Of a stretch of 64,000 bases of DNA, positions 54,044 through 64,000 are shown one piece after another. A model generated the notes under the pieces. The model saw nothing but the letters and a program-made list of their open reading frames with translations. It had not been told where the DNA came from and made no database searches. Every line of letters begins with the position of its first letter. Within the stretch, counting starts at the first letter, position 1. The position numbers were made by a program, and so were the translations under genes. The DNA is from Apostichopus japonicus (taxonomy: Eukaryota > Echinodermata > Holothuroidea > Aspidochirotida > Stichopodidae). The stretch covers positions 3,673,501-3,737,500 of the forward strand of contig NC_092575.1 of NCBI RefSeq assembly GCF_037975245.1, read 5' to 3'.

Positions 54044-54280
54044 ATATAGGCTATGGACGCTGATTATATGTCCAGAGGTTCGAAACCTGTAAGAAAGGCC
54101 GTAATTCCACTGTTTGTCGCCTGTATCGAACAATACTAGTTCTGTTTTTGGTGACATATTTGCCTTACTCTAGAGATCAAACATGATGCTAACCAACTCG
54201 AAATCATTTGTGATTCCTAAAGCCGGATCTCGAAAGAGATACTTTGAACAGACTGTTAAATAAAGATGGAGGTAAAAATA
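54044..54280 (-). repeat. Truncated inverted copy of the tRNA-like composite repeat
   Basis: On the minus strand this reads TTTACCTCCAT, a spacer, TCTGTTCAAAGTATCTC, then the about 190-bp non-tRNA head. It breaks off just after the start of the tRNA-like core (CAGCGTCCATAGCCTA). It therefore includes the tail-to-head junction seen between the tandem units at 51.4 kb, followed by an incomplete unit. Confidence 0.8.
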
Positions 54281-57195
54281 TATATCGAAACTGCGCAATA
54301 ACATACACGCATGTTACTGTAATATACATATATAAGAGGAATAAAGCTTTGCCGATGTATAAAAAAGATTACGCAGTGTTTTTTCAAATATACATTTCTC
54401 TCAATTTCTTGAAAGAAGAAACCCCACGTGATCGAAATGAAACGGTTATACCTTTACCAGGGTACCACTGCACTTTGCGTATATACTAAGTATATAATGC
54501 ATTTGCTAGATTAAGTGAGAAAGAAATCTCCTGAAACTCATCGGCATCTGATGATATTTGACGCAAAAGTACAATTACTCTCTCCTACCTGAATTAATTC
54601 TCAATTCTGCTCGTAAAATATTGGTTTCGAGTGATTTTTAGTGTCCGTTTGTTTATGTATGGAATTGTCAGAGTTGATAGCAGAGATGTGTTAAATCGAA
54701 ATATTCGAATGAATAACATCGTACGGCTGTCTACAACTGGTTTTGATTTAAGGTAAAAAGAGTAATAAAAGAGGGTGACGTATTTTGATGAAAATTGACA
54801 AAGGTTTTGAAGATGAAAACCTGATAGACTCTATTCAGCCGTTTGTTATTAGCATGTATCTGTTTCGTTGCCATATCTGATCTAGTTTAGGGGGCCAATG
54901 AACGTCCCCCCCCCCACCCGAGACAAAATTTAAAGGTGACTTTAGATATAAATATGGAGACAAAATTTAAAGGTGACTTTAGATATAAATTTGGTGTTGA
55001 TTATGTCACATTCTGAGATATTATTGTCATTTTAAATATGGTTAAGCTCCTTTAAGACAAATAACGAACTCACGCACGGTTTATTATATAAATATTTGTA
55101 ACAGTTCACGGCCGTGTTATTTCAGACCATTTTATAAGACTGACTATCAGCTATTGACTGTTAAGCTATGCTGGTTTCAAGGCGCTGAATATAGGAAGTC
55201 TAGCTGCAGCTAATATAATGATAATTTATGGTAATAATGATAATAATCTCTAACATAACAATATTTGTTTGTGACGATAAAGTCACACTTTCGCCGATGT
55301 TGAATAATTATAACTTAACCTTGAAATTGTTTGCGGTCATTATGAAAGTAGGTTTATGGACTTTAATGACGTGATGCATCTTTCGGTGTACTGCTTGAAA
55401 ACAGTGGGTATACCAGACGCAACCCCTCCCTCCCCCGTTACAATATTACAGTATTGCGCCATCACTATGTGTTGCCATGGTAATCGCTACAACGTCCATC
55501 GCGTCTAACAGTGAACAAATTATATCTCTTTTTTGTTACTTTTTAAGCTCAAGAAATAATATTTAATTCTTGTTAATAAATTCCCTAAATTTTATCGGAT
55601 TTTTTTTTAAAATTTCAATCTAACCATCCAAACCGTGCATGCAGCAAACCATTATAACATTACTGTAATGTATAGATGTGATACTAGATTTTCTTCCTTG
55701 AGGCCACATACCTATCCTACCATATAGGTTACTTGTCAAATCTTCTAGATTGATGACTATACTTCAAACTCTGCACTGACAGAATTATCCACCAACGAAC
55801 AGTACAATTTGCTCAGCTGTTTCTGTCGTAAGTGTGACGTCACAGTACAGTCTGGTTGTCAAAATTTGTTACAGAAAGGCTTATATTCAATGAAGGCCTT
55901 CCGTTCAGTTCGTTAGGCTTTGGGACCTATTTAGGGGTTATATAGTGTTATCCATATGCCACATATACAAGAAAACGAGTAACACAGCGATTACGTCATG
56001 ACTTTTACGTCACCATTTAACTATAAACGCAGTTTTTTTTTTTAAAGAAATAACCGCTTGGCAGATGCCAAGTTACATTATGTAATTCTTTCCCGGTTTC
56101 ATAAAGTTAAGTGGCGCAATATCACGCTTTGCTAGAAGTTTGACATCTCATTTGATCCTTAGCGTAAAGGATGCTTAGTATTTAGAAAGAAGTTGCTCCC
56201 TGATGTAGTAACGGCTCGAAAGTCAATGACCAAGAACATGCAATGTCCATTATGACACCCAAACAGACAGAGAGACAGACAGACAGAGAGGTGGAGAGAG
56301 AAAACGCTTTATAGTCAGGAGGGCAAAAATGTAAAAGTTATAGGCTGTCTACGACTTGATCATATTGCTTAGTAGCATAGCTTATAGGTATATACGGTTA
56401 TGACAGAATACTATTCAATACATTTATTCATGAGGAAATATTTTACACTTCAAACAAAATATTTCCCATAACTCTGTCGCAATTGGACCACATTGTTGAC
56501 AACACTTTGTTTTGTGTGTTATAATCTGTTTAACAGTTTACAGCTCTAAGTTTTTACCTTTGTTATATCAAATAAACTTATTATTCACGTACTTTAAGGA
56601 GTTGCTGTTCTGAAGATACCCCCGACTGTGCCTTTGTTATGATCGGGTGTAATTTCTAAAGATTTTAACAGGAAAATTTATCGCATGTATACTCAATCTT
56701 GTAGGATTTTTGTCTTTTCCCTTCGTCATTTCTTTTATCTATATCGATATATCGACCTTTGATCTTCCCCTAACCTATCTATAACGTGGCAGTCAGCACT
56801 ATAGATTCCCAGTGCTTGCAGTTGTTAATATAAGGCATACATTAGTGTGGTAGGGCGAGGTGTTTCTGTACAACGAGATAATAAAGATATGCTTGTTATA
56901 TATTGAAGTCATGCAGGCCTATCCATATGTGAATAAATTTAAGAAAGCCATTTTACGTATGATGATTTGAACTTTTTTTTTTTTTTTTTACCCAACAAGC
57001 ATTTTGTCACTTGAACTTACAAACTGAGCATAATACAATGCCGCATGCTAATAATCATGAATAAGAAAATAACCAACTTCAGTTTACGAAGCAATATCCA
57101 ACGTAATGAATAAAATATGATAATAAAGTTTTGGACAAAAAGTTGTGTTTATTAATTTTCAAATGAAATTGTATTAATATATATGACTTGAATTT
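54281..57195. other. Probable intron or 5' flank of the receptor-like gene
   Basis: No exon recognised. C run near 54906, TGACGTCA at 55835, ACAGACAGAGAG tract near 56265-56300 and a T13-type run near 56975. Confidence 0.4.
54920..54992. repeat. 37-bp tandem duplication
   Basis: GAGACAAAATTTAAAGGTGA and following bases start at 54920 and 54957, identical except for the last bases. Confidence 0.9.
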
Positions 57196-57246
57196 AATAT
57201 TGTCTTTCTTTTCTCTCCCTCTCTCTCTTTGTTTTAACCTGGACAG
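57196..57246 (+). other. Splice acceptor region: polypyrimidine tract and AG
   Basis: A long T/C tract, including CTCTCCCTCTCTCTCTTTG, is followed by a TTTTAAC branch-point-like sequence at about 57232-57238 and CAG at 57244-57246. It sits directly before the receptor-like exon and supports that exon being spliced on the + strand. Confidence 0.7.
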
Positions 57247-57402
57247 GAGTTATTCTAGAGAATGCAGTGGAGAGTGATCAAAATATTATAAATTTAGCCT
57301 TTGACCAAATTAGACACGATCATAGGTTGCTTCCTCACAGTAACTTCAAATTCATCTCAAGAACTCTAACCAGTGTAGATCCATTTGAAGCTGTGAAATT
57401 AG
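57247..57402 (+). CDS. Internal exon of a probable ionotropic glutamate receptor (delta/kainate-like), start of the amino-terminal domain
   Basis: Seen: a pyrimidine-rich tract at about 57200-57235 runs into an AG acceptor at 57245-57246. The open exon ends at a GTAAGT donor at 57403. It is 156 bp, phase 1 at both ends (first codon completed by GA at 57247-57248, last base G at 57402), so it can be skipped or duplicated without a frameshift. The 51 full codons start V-I-L-E-N-A-V-E-S-D, continue with a helix-like stretch N-L-A-F-D-Q-I, then L-L-P-H-S-N-F-K-F, and end D-P-F-E-A-V-K-L. Family knowledge: glutamate-receptor amino-terminal domains begin with a G-x-I-F/L-E strand, an amphipathic first helix and a second strand before a (D/N)-x-F-x-A motif. 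ENA followed by D and PFxAV resembles the delta subgroup; LLP resembles kainate receptors. This part lies outside the membrane and takes part in subunit assembly. Signal peptide, ligand-binding and channel exons are not in view. The subfamily is uncertain; another LIVBP/ANF-type receptor is the main alternative. Confidence 0.72.
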
Positions 57403-57624
57403 GTAAGTAATTATTACTTCTTTTTTTTGGGGGGGGGGGGCTTTGAGTTCTGTTCATAATTCAGTTGATGACAATTCATATTTGAAACAAAATATTCCGA
57501 TATTAAGTGACGTGTCCATGACGTCAATTAATGATGACGTTCAGATGGACATTATACACATGAATTAGTAACGGATATTGCCTACACTCGGTAATACGGC
57601 ACTAAGGTAACATGTGATATCGCA

Positions 57625-57659
57625 ATGAATAAATAATATTTGCAATATTATTTATTCAT
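57625..57659. repeat. Perfect 16-bp hairpin with a 3-nt loop
   Basis: ATGAATAAATAATATT at 57625-57640 is exactly reverse-complementary to 57644-57659, with loop TGC. It lies about 220 bp downstream of the receptor-like exon, in its presumed intron. A short ATGATCC tandem tract follows at about 57658-57692. No function can be assigned; an AT-rich cruciform or a transposon remnant is possible. Confidence 0.8.
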
Positions 57660-60134
57660 GATCCATGATCAATGATCCATGATCCATGATCCACGTATTG
57701 TTCAATCTGTGCATGGAAAGACATGGTTGCGCATACATTTAGAAATACCACGTTGTGTCCATTACAACGTCGATTTCTTTTGAAAACAAGCAGTTCACAT
57801 TTGTCTGCAACATTTCAAGTACAGATTTAAAAAAAAATATATAAATTTGTCCTGATTTATAAACAAACATCGGTTACTTGATTTGTTATGAAGCTCAATG
57901 AACCCATTTAATGAAAAAATGCGTTGATTCCATTACCTCCTTTAAGGCTTGGGTGTAATTATTATAATGGATTGGGTATGGCTGGCCAAAGAGGACAAAA
58001 TTCTTGAACATAATAGGGTTTTACAATGTGCATAAATGATAGCATAACACCCCATGCAGCCAATCACATGCAGTTTTTGTCATAATATGTGTATAGGTTA
58101 GAACTATATGTTAGTGTGCAAGGACTATATGGTAAGTCAAATCAGGACTTTCTTGGAATAATTCGGACATCTGTTATGGAACTTGATTCAATAAAACAGA
58201 GGCTAGGAGAAAGAAATAATTTGTGCTCAAGTATGTTTATGTATATAGGAGCAAGCATTTAATTAATTCAGTTATCTTAAAATGGTTAACAATATAACAT
58301 ACAGTTGAAATGGTCACCAAAGGTGTTACACTACCCTCTATTCCCCTCCCCCGGCCCCTCACCCCCTCCCCACCTACTGACCATCACTATTAGGCCTACT
58401 CGTCAAAGTTACTATCCCCTCCCAAACGGTTCAGAATATTTCGCAAAATAAAGATACCAACCCCTCAATGGATTAATGGCTCGTTAACCCTTCATAGAAA
58501 CTTTGGTTATTCCTCCATATATCACGACCATGCCCACTATATGTTGAATTTTCTTTCTAACCTTTTTCCGAAGCATTTCCTGCATCTGTTCATGGTTGCA
58601 TTTTCGCATCCGCTGTCCTCCAAGGGTCAAACTTCACTTTAATGGCCCCGTTTTCACACCAAATTTATCACCATCAAAGTAATAAAAAGTCCAATCTCGT
58701 TAAGTAAGATATCTTAAAAGCTGTTCCAGCGTTGCATTTTCGTGTTTGGTTTGGTTTGGTTTTATTTTCTTTCTCTCTCCACCTCTCTCTCTCTCTCTCT
58801 ACTTCGGTATTTTTCCATAACCCCCCCCCCCCCCTCAGCCTTGCACCCGTAATGCACTTATGTATATATAATATTAACATATATGTGATTCAAGATTAGG
58901 GAATTTTTTCTCCCTCCCCCTTTAAAATTAATTTCCATTTTGTTATTTATAGAAACTGTGCCTGTGTCTCCTTAACAAAAAAAATCTTGAAACTTATAGT
59001 GGTGAAAACAAAAAGTTAACGAATTTGCATAAAGTAAAGTCCACAAAATTTGACATAGTTTCTTTAGCATGTCTCTGGAGATTACAATTTGAGAAATTGA
59101 ATAATTTCGTCACGCATGTACAAGCAGTTTGACATATCCAGTTTTGACAAGTTTTATAAGAAAAGTTGGCGAAGAAAATAAAGTAACGTGATATGTTTCG
59201 CATGAATTTATGGTTTACAAATTGAGTGCAATGCAAGGTAGGGCAAACTTAGCCTGCTATATTTTATCGTCGCTTAGTGACGAGGATTTTTCTCTCTTTT
59301 TTTGTTTTTTACATTGATGGCGTCCCACAAACTAGAAATAATGATTTCCCTTAAAAGGATGATGAATGGTATACGATTCGATAAAGTTTAATAATCAAAC
59401 GGTACTGAAATTGGAACCTTGTCCTGTTGAAGAAGGAAACTGGGTTCTTGTGTGTCATATGAAACCATGCACGCCCAACTACAGTGTAACCCTTCCCACT
59501 CTGTCGAGAGGGGGCACAGATGGGGGGGGGAAACATCCCCCAGAGCCCAGGTTTCAGTTAGACGCCCTGAGAAATATGGTTATAACTAATCCTGGCATGT
59601 TTTCTTAATTGCATCATATATCTAAGGGGTGAGGGGTGGGGGGGGGGGTCATGAAGACTTCAAAAGAGAACCCGCGGTGATGAAATTGTCCCTGAGGCCC
59701 ACATTTGCAGCTTAACGATTTTTAACCTGTCTTTCTTAATCAAGGCACTAGAAAAGTATGTATTTTATTTCTATCGCTGTTGCAATGACGACCAGACGCA
59801 AAAGACATAAAAGGAGGGGGGGGGGGGATAATTACTGACATCAGCGAACTATAAAGTCATGTCCCTCGGCCTGTTCTTCCTCCCTTCCTATGAATACGAC
59901 GGATAGCATAACCTTGTCAAACAAATGAGGCATAGTTCTTTAATTAGGTTGATTGATTTATTTTTCGTGGGGGGGGGTCAGCTTTTTTTGTTGGAGAAAA
60001 CACAAAGTACGTTAAGAAAGCATGATACATGCATCATTCTCATCATTCTTCGTCATCGTTACTCGATCGAAGGCTTGTTACGTGAGAGGTAACAATGTCA
60101 TTTTCACCTCAGGCAAACACTCTGTTGTGGATTT

Positions 60135-60158
60135 CCAAAAAAAAAAAAAAAAAAAAAA
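60135..60158 (+). repeat. A-run (about 23 A)
   Basis: A single long A tract. No retroposed sequence could be recognised upstream of it. Confidence 0.9.
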
Positions 60159-61717
60159 GTTAAGTATAACAAATAAATCCTTTTTTTTAGTTTGTTATTG
60201 AATACGATGATCGCGCAATCCTCCCCTGAAAACAGATTTTCTTCGAGAAATAATAAAGAATTATCCTTCAATTTTCATTCTCTTTTCCATCTGGAATCTC
60301 GTTAAGTACAACTAGAACGGCGCCTTCTTAAAATACAAGCACCTAGTTCTGACAGTCCAAGAGATATTTATTTTAAATGCCTGCACCCTCCATCGACAAT
60401 TCGTCTTACTGTCTATATAGTTTTTTTTTTGCTTCTTCTCCTTTCCCTTTTTTTTTTTTTTGTGTGTGGCTTAAGCGTAGGATTGAAACCATGAAACAGA
60501 AATTGCCGCTAGCTTCAATTCGGTCCCACCGAATCATTGAAATAGGCTAAGTTATGAGCTAATTTGATAAGCTAGGCATGCATCCCAGATTTTCCTTTTT
60601 CTTCTTATTTATCTAGGTTCTCTAAACCATATAGTTTGCTTAGTTTCCATGCTTTTGCCGTGGGAGGGATTAACGTCTGAATATATCCAAGCCAACAGCT
60701 TAGGGTTTATATATTAAAGTTTCTGTCTCAAGAACGGAAGAAGATTTTTTTTCCACCGTCTTTTCTTATTCTATATACTGGTTTTTGACAGTTTTGGCAT
60801 TTTAATCCACAAAGCTGATCTATTAGTGTAAGGAAGAGAAGGTTAGGAGAGGGGGATCTGTGAAATATTAAATTTAATTCAGGACAAGACGCTTATATCA
60901 TTGTTTATACAGTTTCAATGATTATCCGTCAGCTTAAGAAGTTGCATAAATATTATTATGAAGTAATAAATTAATGCTGTAAGTTAGGATTGATCTTGGT
61001 GATTTCTTTTGCAGATGATTGGACCGGATTTTAAATGGTTTTTAAAATAATCTTTATCTTATTTCTTTTTGTATTATCTTTTTGGGGGGATACTTACCGT
61101 ATATTGAGTGGATTGTCTTTGTTTGACATCACCCTAGTTTTAGCTATACTAAAAGTTTTTTTTAGCAGCTTTGAAGAGACAAAGTTACCTCAAGTTTGAA
61201 TTCAGGTCGGGTTGGATTTTTTATTTTTATTTAGAACGGATGCATCCTCCTGTATTTTTGTACAAGATCTATACTAGGATTTTAAAACGTAGATCAAACA
61301 TCAACATGAGTGTCTTTATACTGTATTTCACAAACTATAAATTATCGGAATTTCCCTTTCCCATTGTTTACATTTTCTCAGCCAGTTTCCCATTATATCA
61401 ATTACTTATTTATAACATTACATATCGTAATAAACTTTAATAAACTCATTTGTTTTTAATATATGATTCAGTTCCAATATAGATACACGAACAAACACTT
61501 TAATAAACTATGGTGTTACGTCACACCTATACATCACGGAAGCTTAAAAGTGCCAACAACATAAGAAAACTTTGCCACAATAAGTCAACATTTTCCAGTA
61601 AATTGTTTAGATAACAAGATAATATCTTATCAAAAATTTGAAAAATGGTGGATTGCTCAGTTGCTTAAATTAATTAACTGAGTAATTGAACATTTTTCTG
61701 CAAAATGTTTAATTGAC

Positions 61718-62655
61718 CACTTATCATATCTCGTCAATTCAACATTTTTCTGCAAAATGTTTAATTGTTCACTTCATTCCATCTGAGCAATTATCACATC
61801 TGGCCAATTCACTTACGTAAAGTGAGTATAGTACAGACTATGTCGCTAGTCACTTTGGTGAGTCAAGTGATAGTGGAATACCGAACATTGTTCAATTACT
61901 TAAGTGCATCTGGTGGTGGGGTACGTTAACATTACATTAGTCACTTATCTGAATCTGATGGTATAGTGGCATACTGAACACTGCACAAGTCACTTAGGTT
62001 AATCATGTGGTAGTTGAGTGAAGACTAAGTCGCTAGTCAGTACAGTGGATCAGGTGACAGGGAGTACAGAACATCGCAATAGTCACTTTGAATTAATCTG
62101 ATAGAATTGACTTGCGGAGCAGCGTGTTGCTCACTTAAGTGAATCAAGTGTTAGTGAAGTACGGAACATTGTACTTTCACTTAAGTGAATCTGACAGAAG
62201 TGGAGTGCGGAGCACTGAGTTACCCACTTAAGTGAATCAGGTGTTAGTGAATTACGCAACATTGTACTTTCACTTAAGTGAATCTGACAGAAGTGGAATG
62301 CGGAGCATTGTGTTACTCACTTAAGTGAATCAAGTGTTAGTGAAGTACGCAACATTGTACTTTCACTTAAGTGAATCTGATAGAAGTGGAGTGCGTAGCA
62401 GCGTGTTACCCACTTAAGTGAATCAAGTGTTAGTGAAGTACGGAACATTGCACTTATACTTAAGTGAATCAGGAGTAAACGGAGTAGGTCGTATTTTGAC
62501 AGTCACTTAAGTGAATACGTTGGTGGTATAGAGTACGGAGCATTGTATAAGTTACTTAGGTAAACCAGTTGGTAATGGATAACAGAGCATTGTACAAGTC
62601 ACTTATGTGGTGGTACTGGAGTAAAGAATATTACATTGGTCACTTGTTTAAAGTA
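61718..62655. repeat. 46/47-bp satellite (93-bp dimer) with a CACTTAAGTG palindrome per unit
   Basis: CACTTAAGTG or a close variant starts at 62132, 62178, 62225, 62271, 62318, 62364, 62411, 62457 and 62504: spacings strictly alternate 46 and 47. Two unit types alternate: one reads AAGTGAATCAAGTGTTAGTG then CGGAACATTGTAC, the other AAGTGAATCTGACAGAAGTG then GGAGCA and GTGTTAC. In both directions (to about 61718 and 62655) the palindrome degrades, but spacing stays near 45-50 bp. No frame is conserved. Confidence 0.92.
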
Positions 62656-64000
62656 ATATGTGTGCATAATTGCAGGCTTATTACAATGGTTTAGGATCGA
62701 AAGAAACAACAACAAAAACAAGCAAAACCGTTCAAATTTGATATAAATTATTCTGTTTCGCTAACTATCCATCATCAGCTTAACAAAGCTCTTTCCGACA
62801 TTTTTAGAGAAAAACGTGAACAATCTTTAAGATTATAATACCAACCCTGCAAACTTTTGCGAAGAATGGAAGAAACCGTGAAACCTGGCTTGATCAAAGT
62901 TCCGGCTGATGACATGGATTCGTTTGGGCCTATTTCCTTATATAAACAAACGGTGCCCCTTTAAGTGTCTTGCCTATTGGCAAGGCTTAGCAGGGAGAAT
63001 AGCCTACATTCTGACATTGCTGTTTTTACACTTTATATTCAGCAGATTTTTTTTGTCAAGTGATTTCCAATTCTCTTAAGGGTATATGGAACAAGGGTGG
63101 CACACTTCCTTGAAAATCATGTATTATAGGGCTTTTACAATTTTGGCGTTCCATGAGGCTCACACTGAGGTGTTGTTTGTATATCATGTCAATAAAGGTT
63201 TCGTTAGTTAAATCAACTTGGAGAAGATTGATAGTCTGTATGGTGGATACAAACTAAACACTCAACGATACAACCACGCATGATAGTACAAAGTTATATA
63301 TTGTACTGGACGAGTACAAATCACAAGTTAGGAGTACAAATTCATGAGTACTAGAACAAGTATACCCGTGCTAGAGTATGACGACGGACTCACTTCGATT
63401 CATGCTATGAGATCATTATTCTCCACCTCTTCCCCACCCGTCCCCTGTCCCACCCCACCCCTTCCCCACCCCTACCCTACCCCTTCCCTCCGAATCTCCC
63501 CCTGCCTCCTCCCCAAATATACGATAAGCTGATATTTGTGACCATATCACTTTATGAAAATTAACGCTTCCGCCCATTTCTCATATTGCAAGAAATGCTA
63601 GGCTTTATTCCATACTATAACAATTTTATCAACCTTAAACTACTGGTGATTTTTGCCTAGCGGTTTTGACGGCGTTAAATATAAATTTGTGACATTAATG
63701 CGAAAAATGAATTAACAGTTTATGTTTGAATTGTAATTTGGGTTACAAAAGATCACGCCTCACGAAGTGGTGAGTGAGGGAGGGTTGTGGGCCCCATTCC
63801 TTGGGCCCGGGTCAATTAGGGGCCCAGGTAAACATATGAGATACAAAATAATGTATTCTTATTTTCTAAATATACTCCCCCCCATCCCCATTCACCCACG
63901 ACCTCCTCTACATCAAAATCAGAACCACCCATCATATATATATTTTTTTAATTTTAGGCCGATTATAGTACTCTGGAAATGTTGGGCATAATATCAAAAT
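62656..64000. other. No recognisable gene
   Basis: CT-rich tract at 63420-63515 and a GGGCCC-rich patch near 63790-63825; GAGTACAAAT words near 63310-63350 recall the AGTACAA minisatellite at 21.6 kb. Confidence 0.45.

Larger units (their letters stand above)
57403..61717. other. Probable intron downstream of the receptor-like exon
   Basis: Contains TGACGTCA at 57519, the hairpin at 57625 and many G/C or T homopolymers (57428, 58819, 59521, 59639, 59816, 59970, 60421). TTTCTTTTGCAG at about 61003-61014 looks like an acceptor but leads to a stop within a few codons. No second exon was recognised. Confidence 0.4.

Noticed and set aside
61003-61035. Second exon of the receptor-like gene after TTTCTTTTGCAG
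   Set aside because: Stops follow within a few codons in the needed frame and there is no similarity to the next part of a receptor domain.
61718-62655. CRISPR-like array of palindromic repeats
   Set aside because: Spacers are themselves two repeating types, the genome is eukaryotic and there are no cas genes; it is a satellite.

Overview
This is a 64 kb stretch of AT-rich (roughly one-third GC) animal nuclear DNA. It is full of (TA)n, (TG)n, (CATATA)n and (GAT)n microsatellites, long C/G homopolymers, minisatellites, short satellite arrays, tRNA-derived repeats and small DNA-transposon relics. No continuous gene is visible. The longest open frames are either low-complexity translations of microsatellites or short, unsupported ORFs. 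The repeat style, the intron-like character and one clean coding exon point to a metazoan, most likely a marine invertebrate. An echinoderm or other invertebrate deuterostome is a guess; the phylum is not resolved.

The one coding feature I trust is a 156-bp internal exon at 57247-57402 (+). It has a long polypyrimidine tract, an AG acceptor and a GTAAGT donor, and is phase 1 at both ends. Its 51 complete codons read like the start of the amino-terminal (LIVBP/ANF-type) domain of an ionotropic glutamate receptor, closest by eye to the delta/kainate group. If so, much of the window is probably intron or 5' flank of this receptor gene. No second exon was found.

Layout. 0.5-0.9 kb: two copies of a tRNA-like repeat family, head to head. 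2.85 kb: a 23-bp minisatellite. 3.5-4.1 kb: a weak inverted repeat. 5.0 kb: (TA)n. 5.9-6.3 kb: a 147-bp tandem repeat. 8.5 kb: (CATATA)n. 9.5-10.1 kb: a dispersed repeat with an inverted partner at 45.2-45.8 kb. 11.2-11.9 kb: over 600 bp of (GAT)n. 14.9-15.8, 17.8, 20.4, 21.0 and 24.2 kb: (TA)n tracts. 19.2 and 21.6 kb: minisatellites. 25.4-26.6 kb: a 140-bp satellite. 27.3-28.0 kb: a cluster of six TGACGTCA sites. 34.5 kb: a possible old tRNA-derived repeat. 40.5 kb: a local duplication. 43.8 kb: (TA)n. 46.3-46.8 kb: a non-autonomous DNA transposon with intact termini and a 6-bp target duplication. 49.5 and 51.0 kb: (TA)n. 51.1-51.8 and 54.0-54.3 kb: more of the tRNA-like family, including a 374-bp tandem pair. 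52.9-53.5 kb: a second non-autonomous DNA transposon. 57.2 kb: the receptor exon. 61.7-62.65 kb: a 46/47-bp satellite carrying a CACTTAAGTG palindrome in nearly every unit.

There is no operon or pathway to describe. The points of interest are the exon, the structure of the tRNA-like family (which seems to have spread as joined units), the palindromic satellite and a striking excess of the CREB/ATF octamer TGACGTCA (at least 21 copies, where base composition predicts about one).
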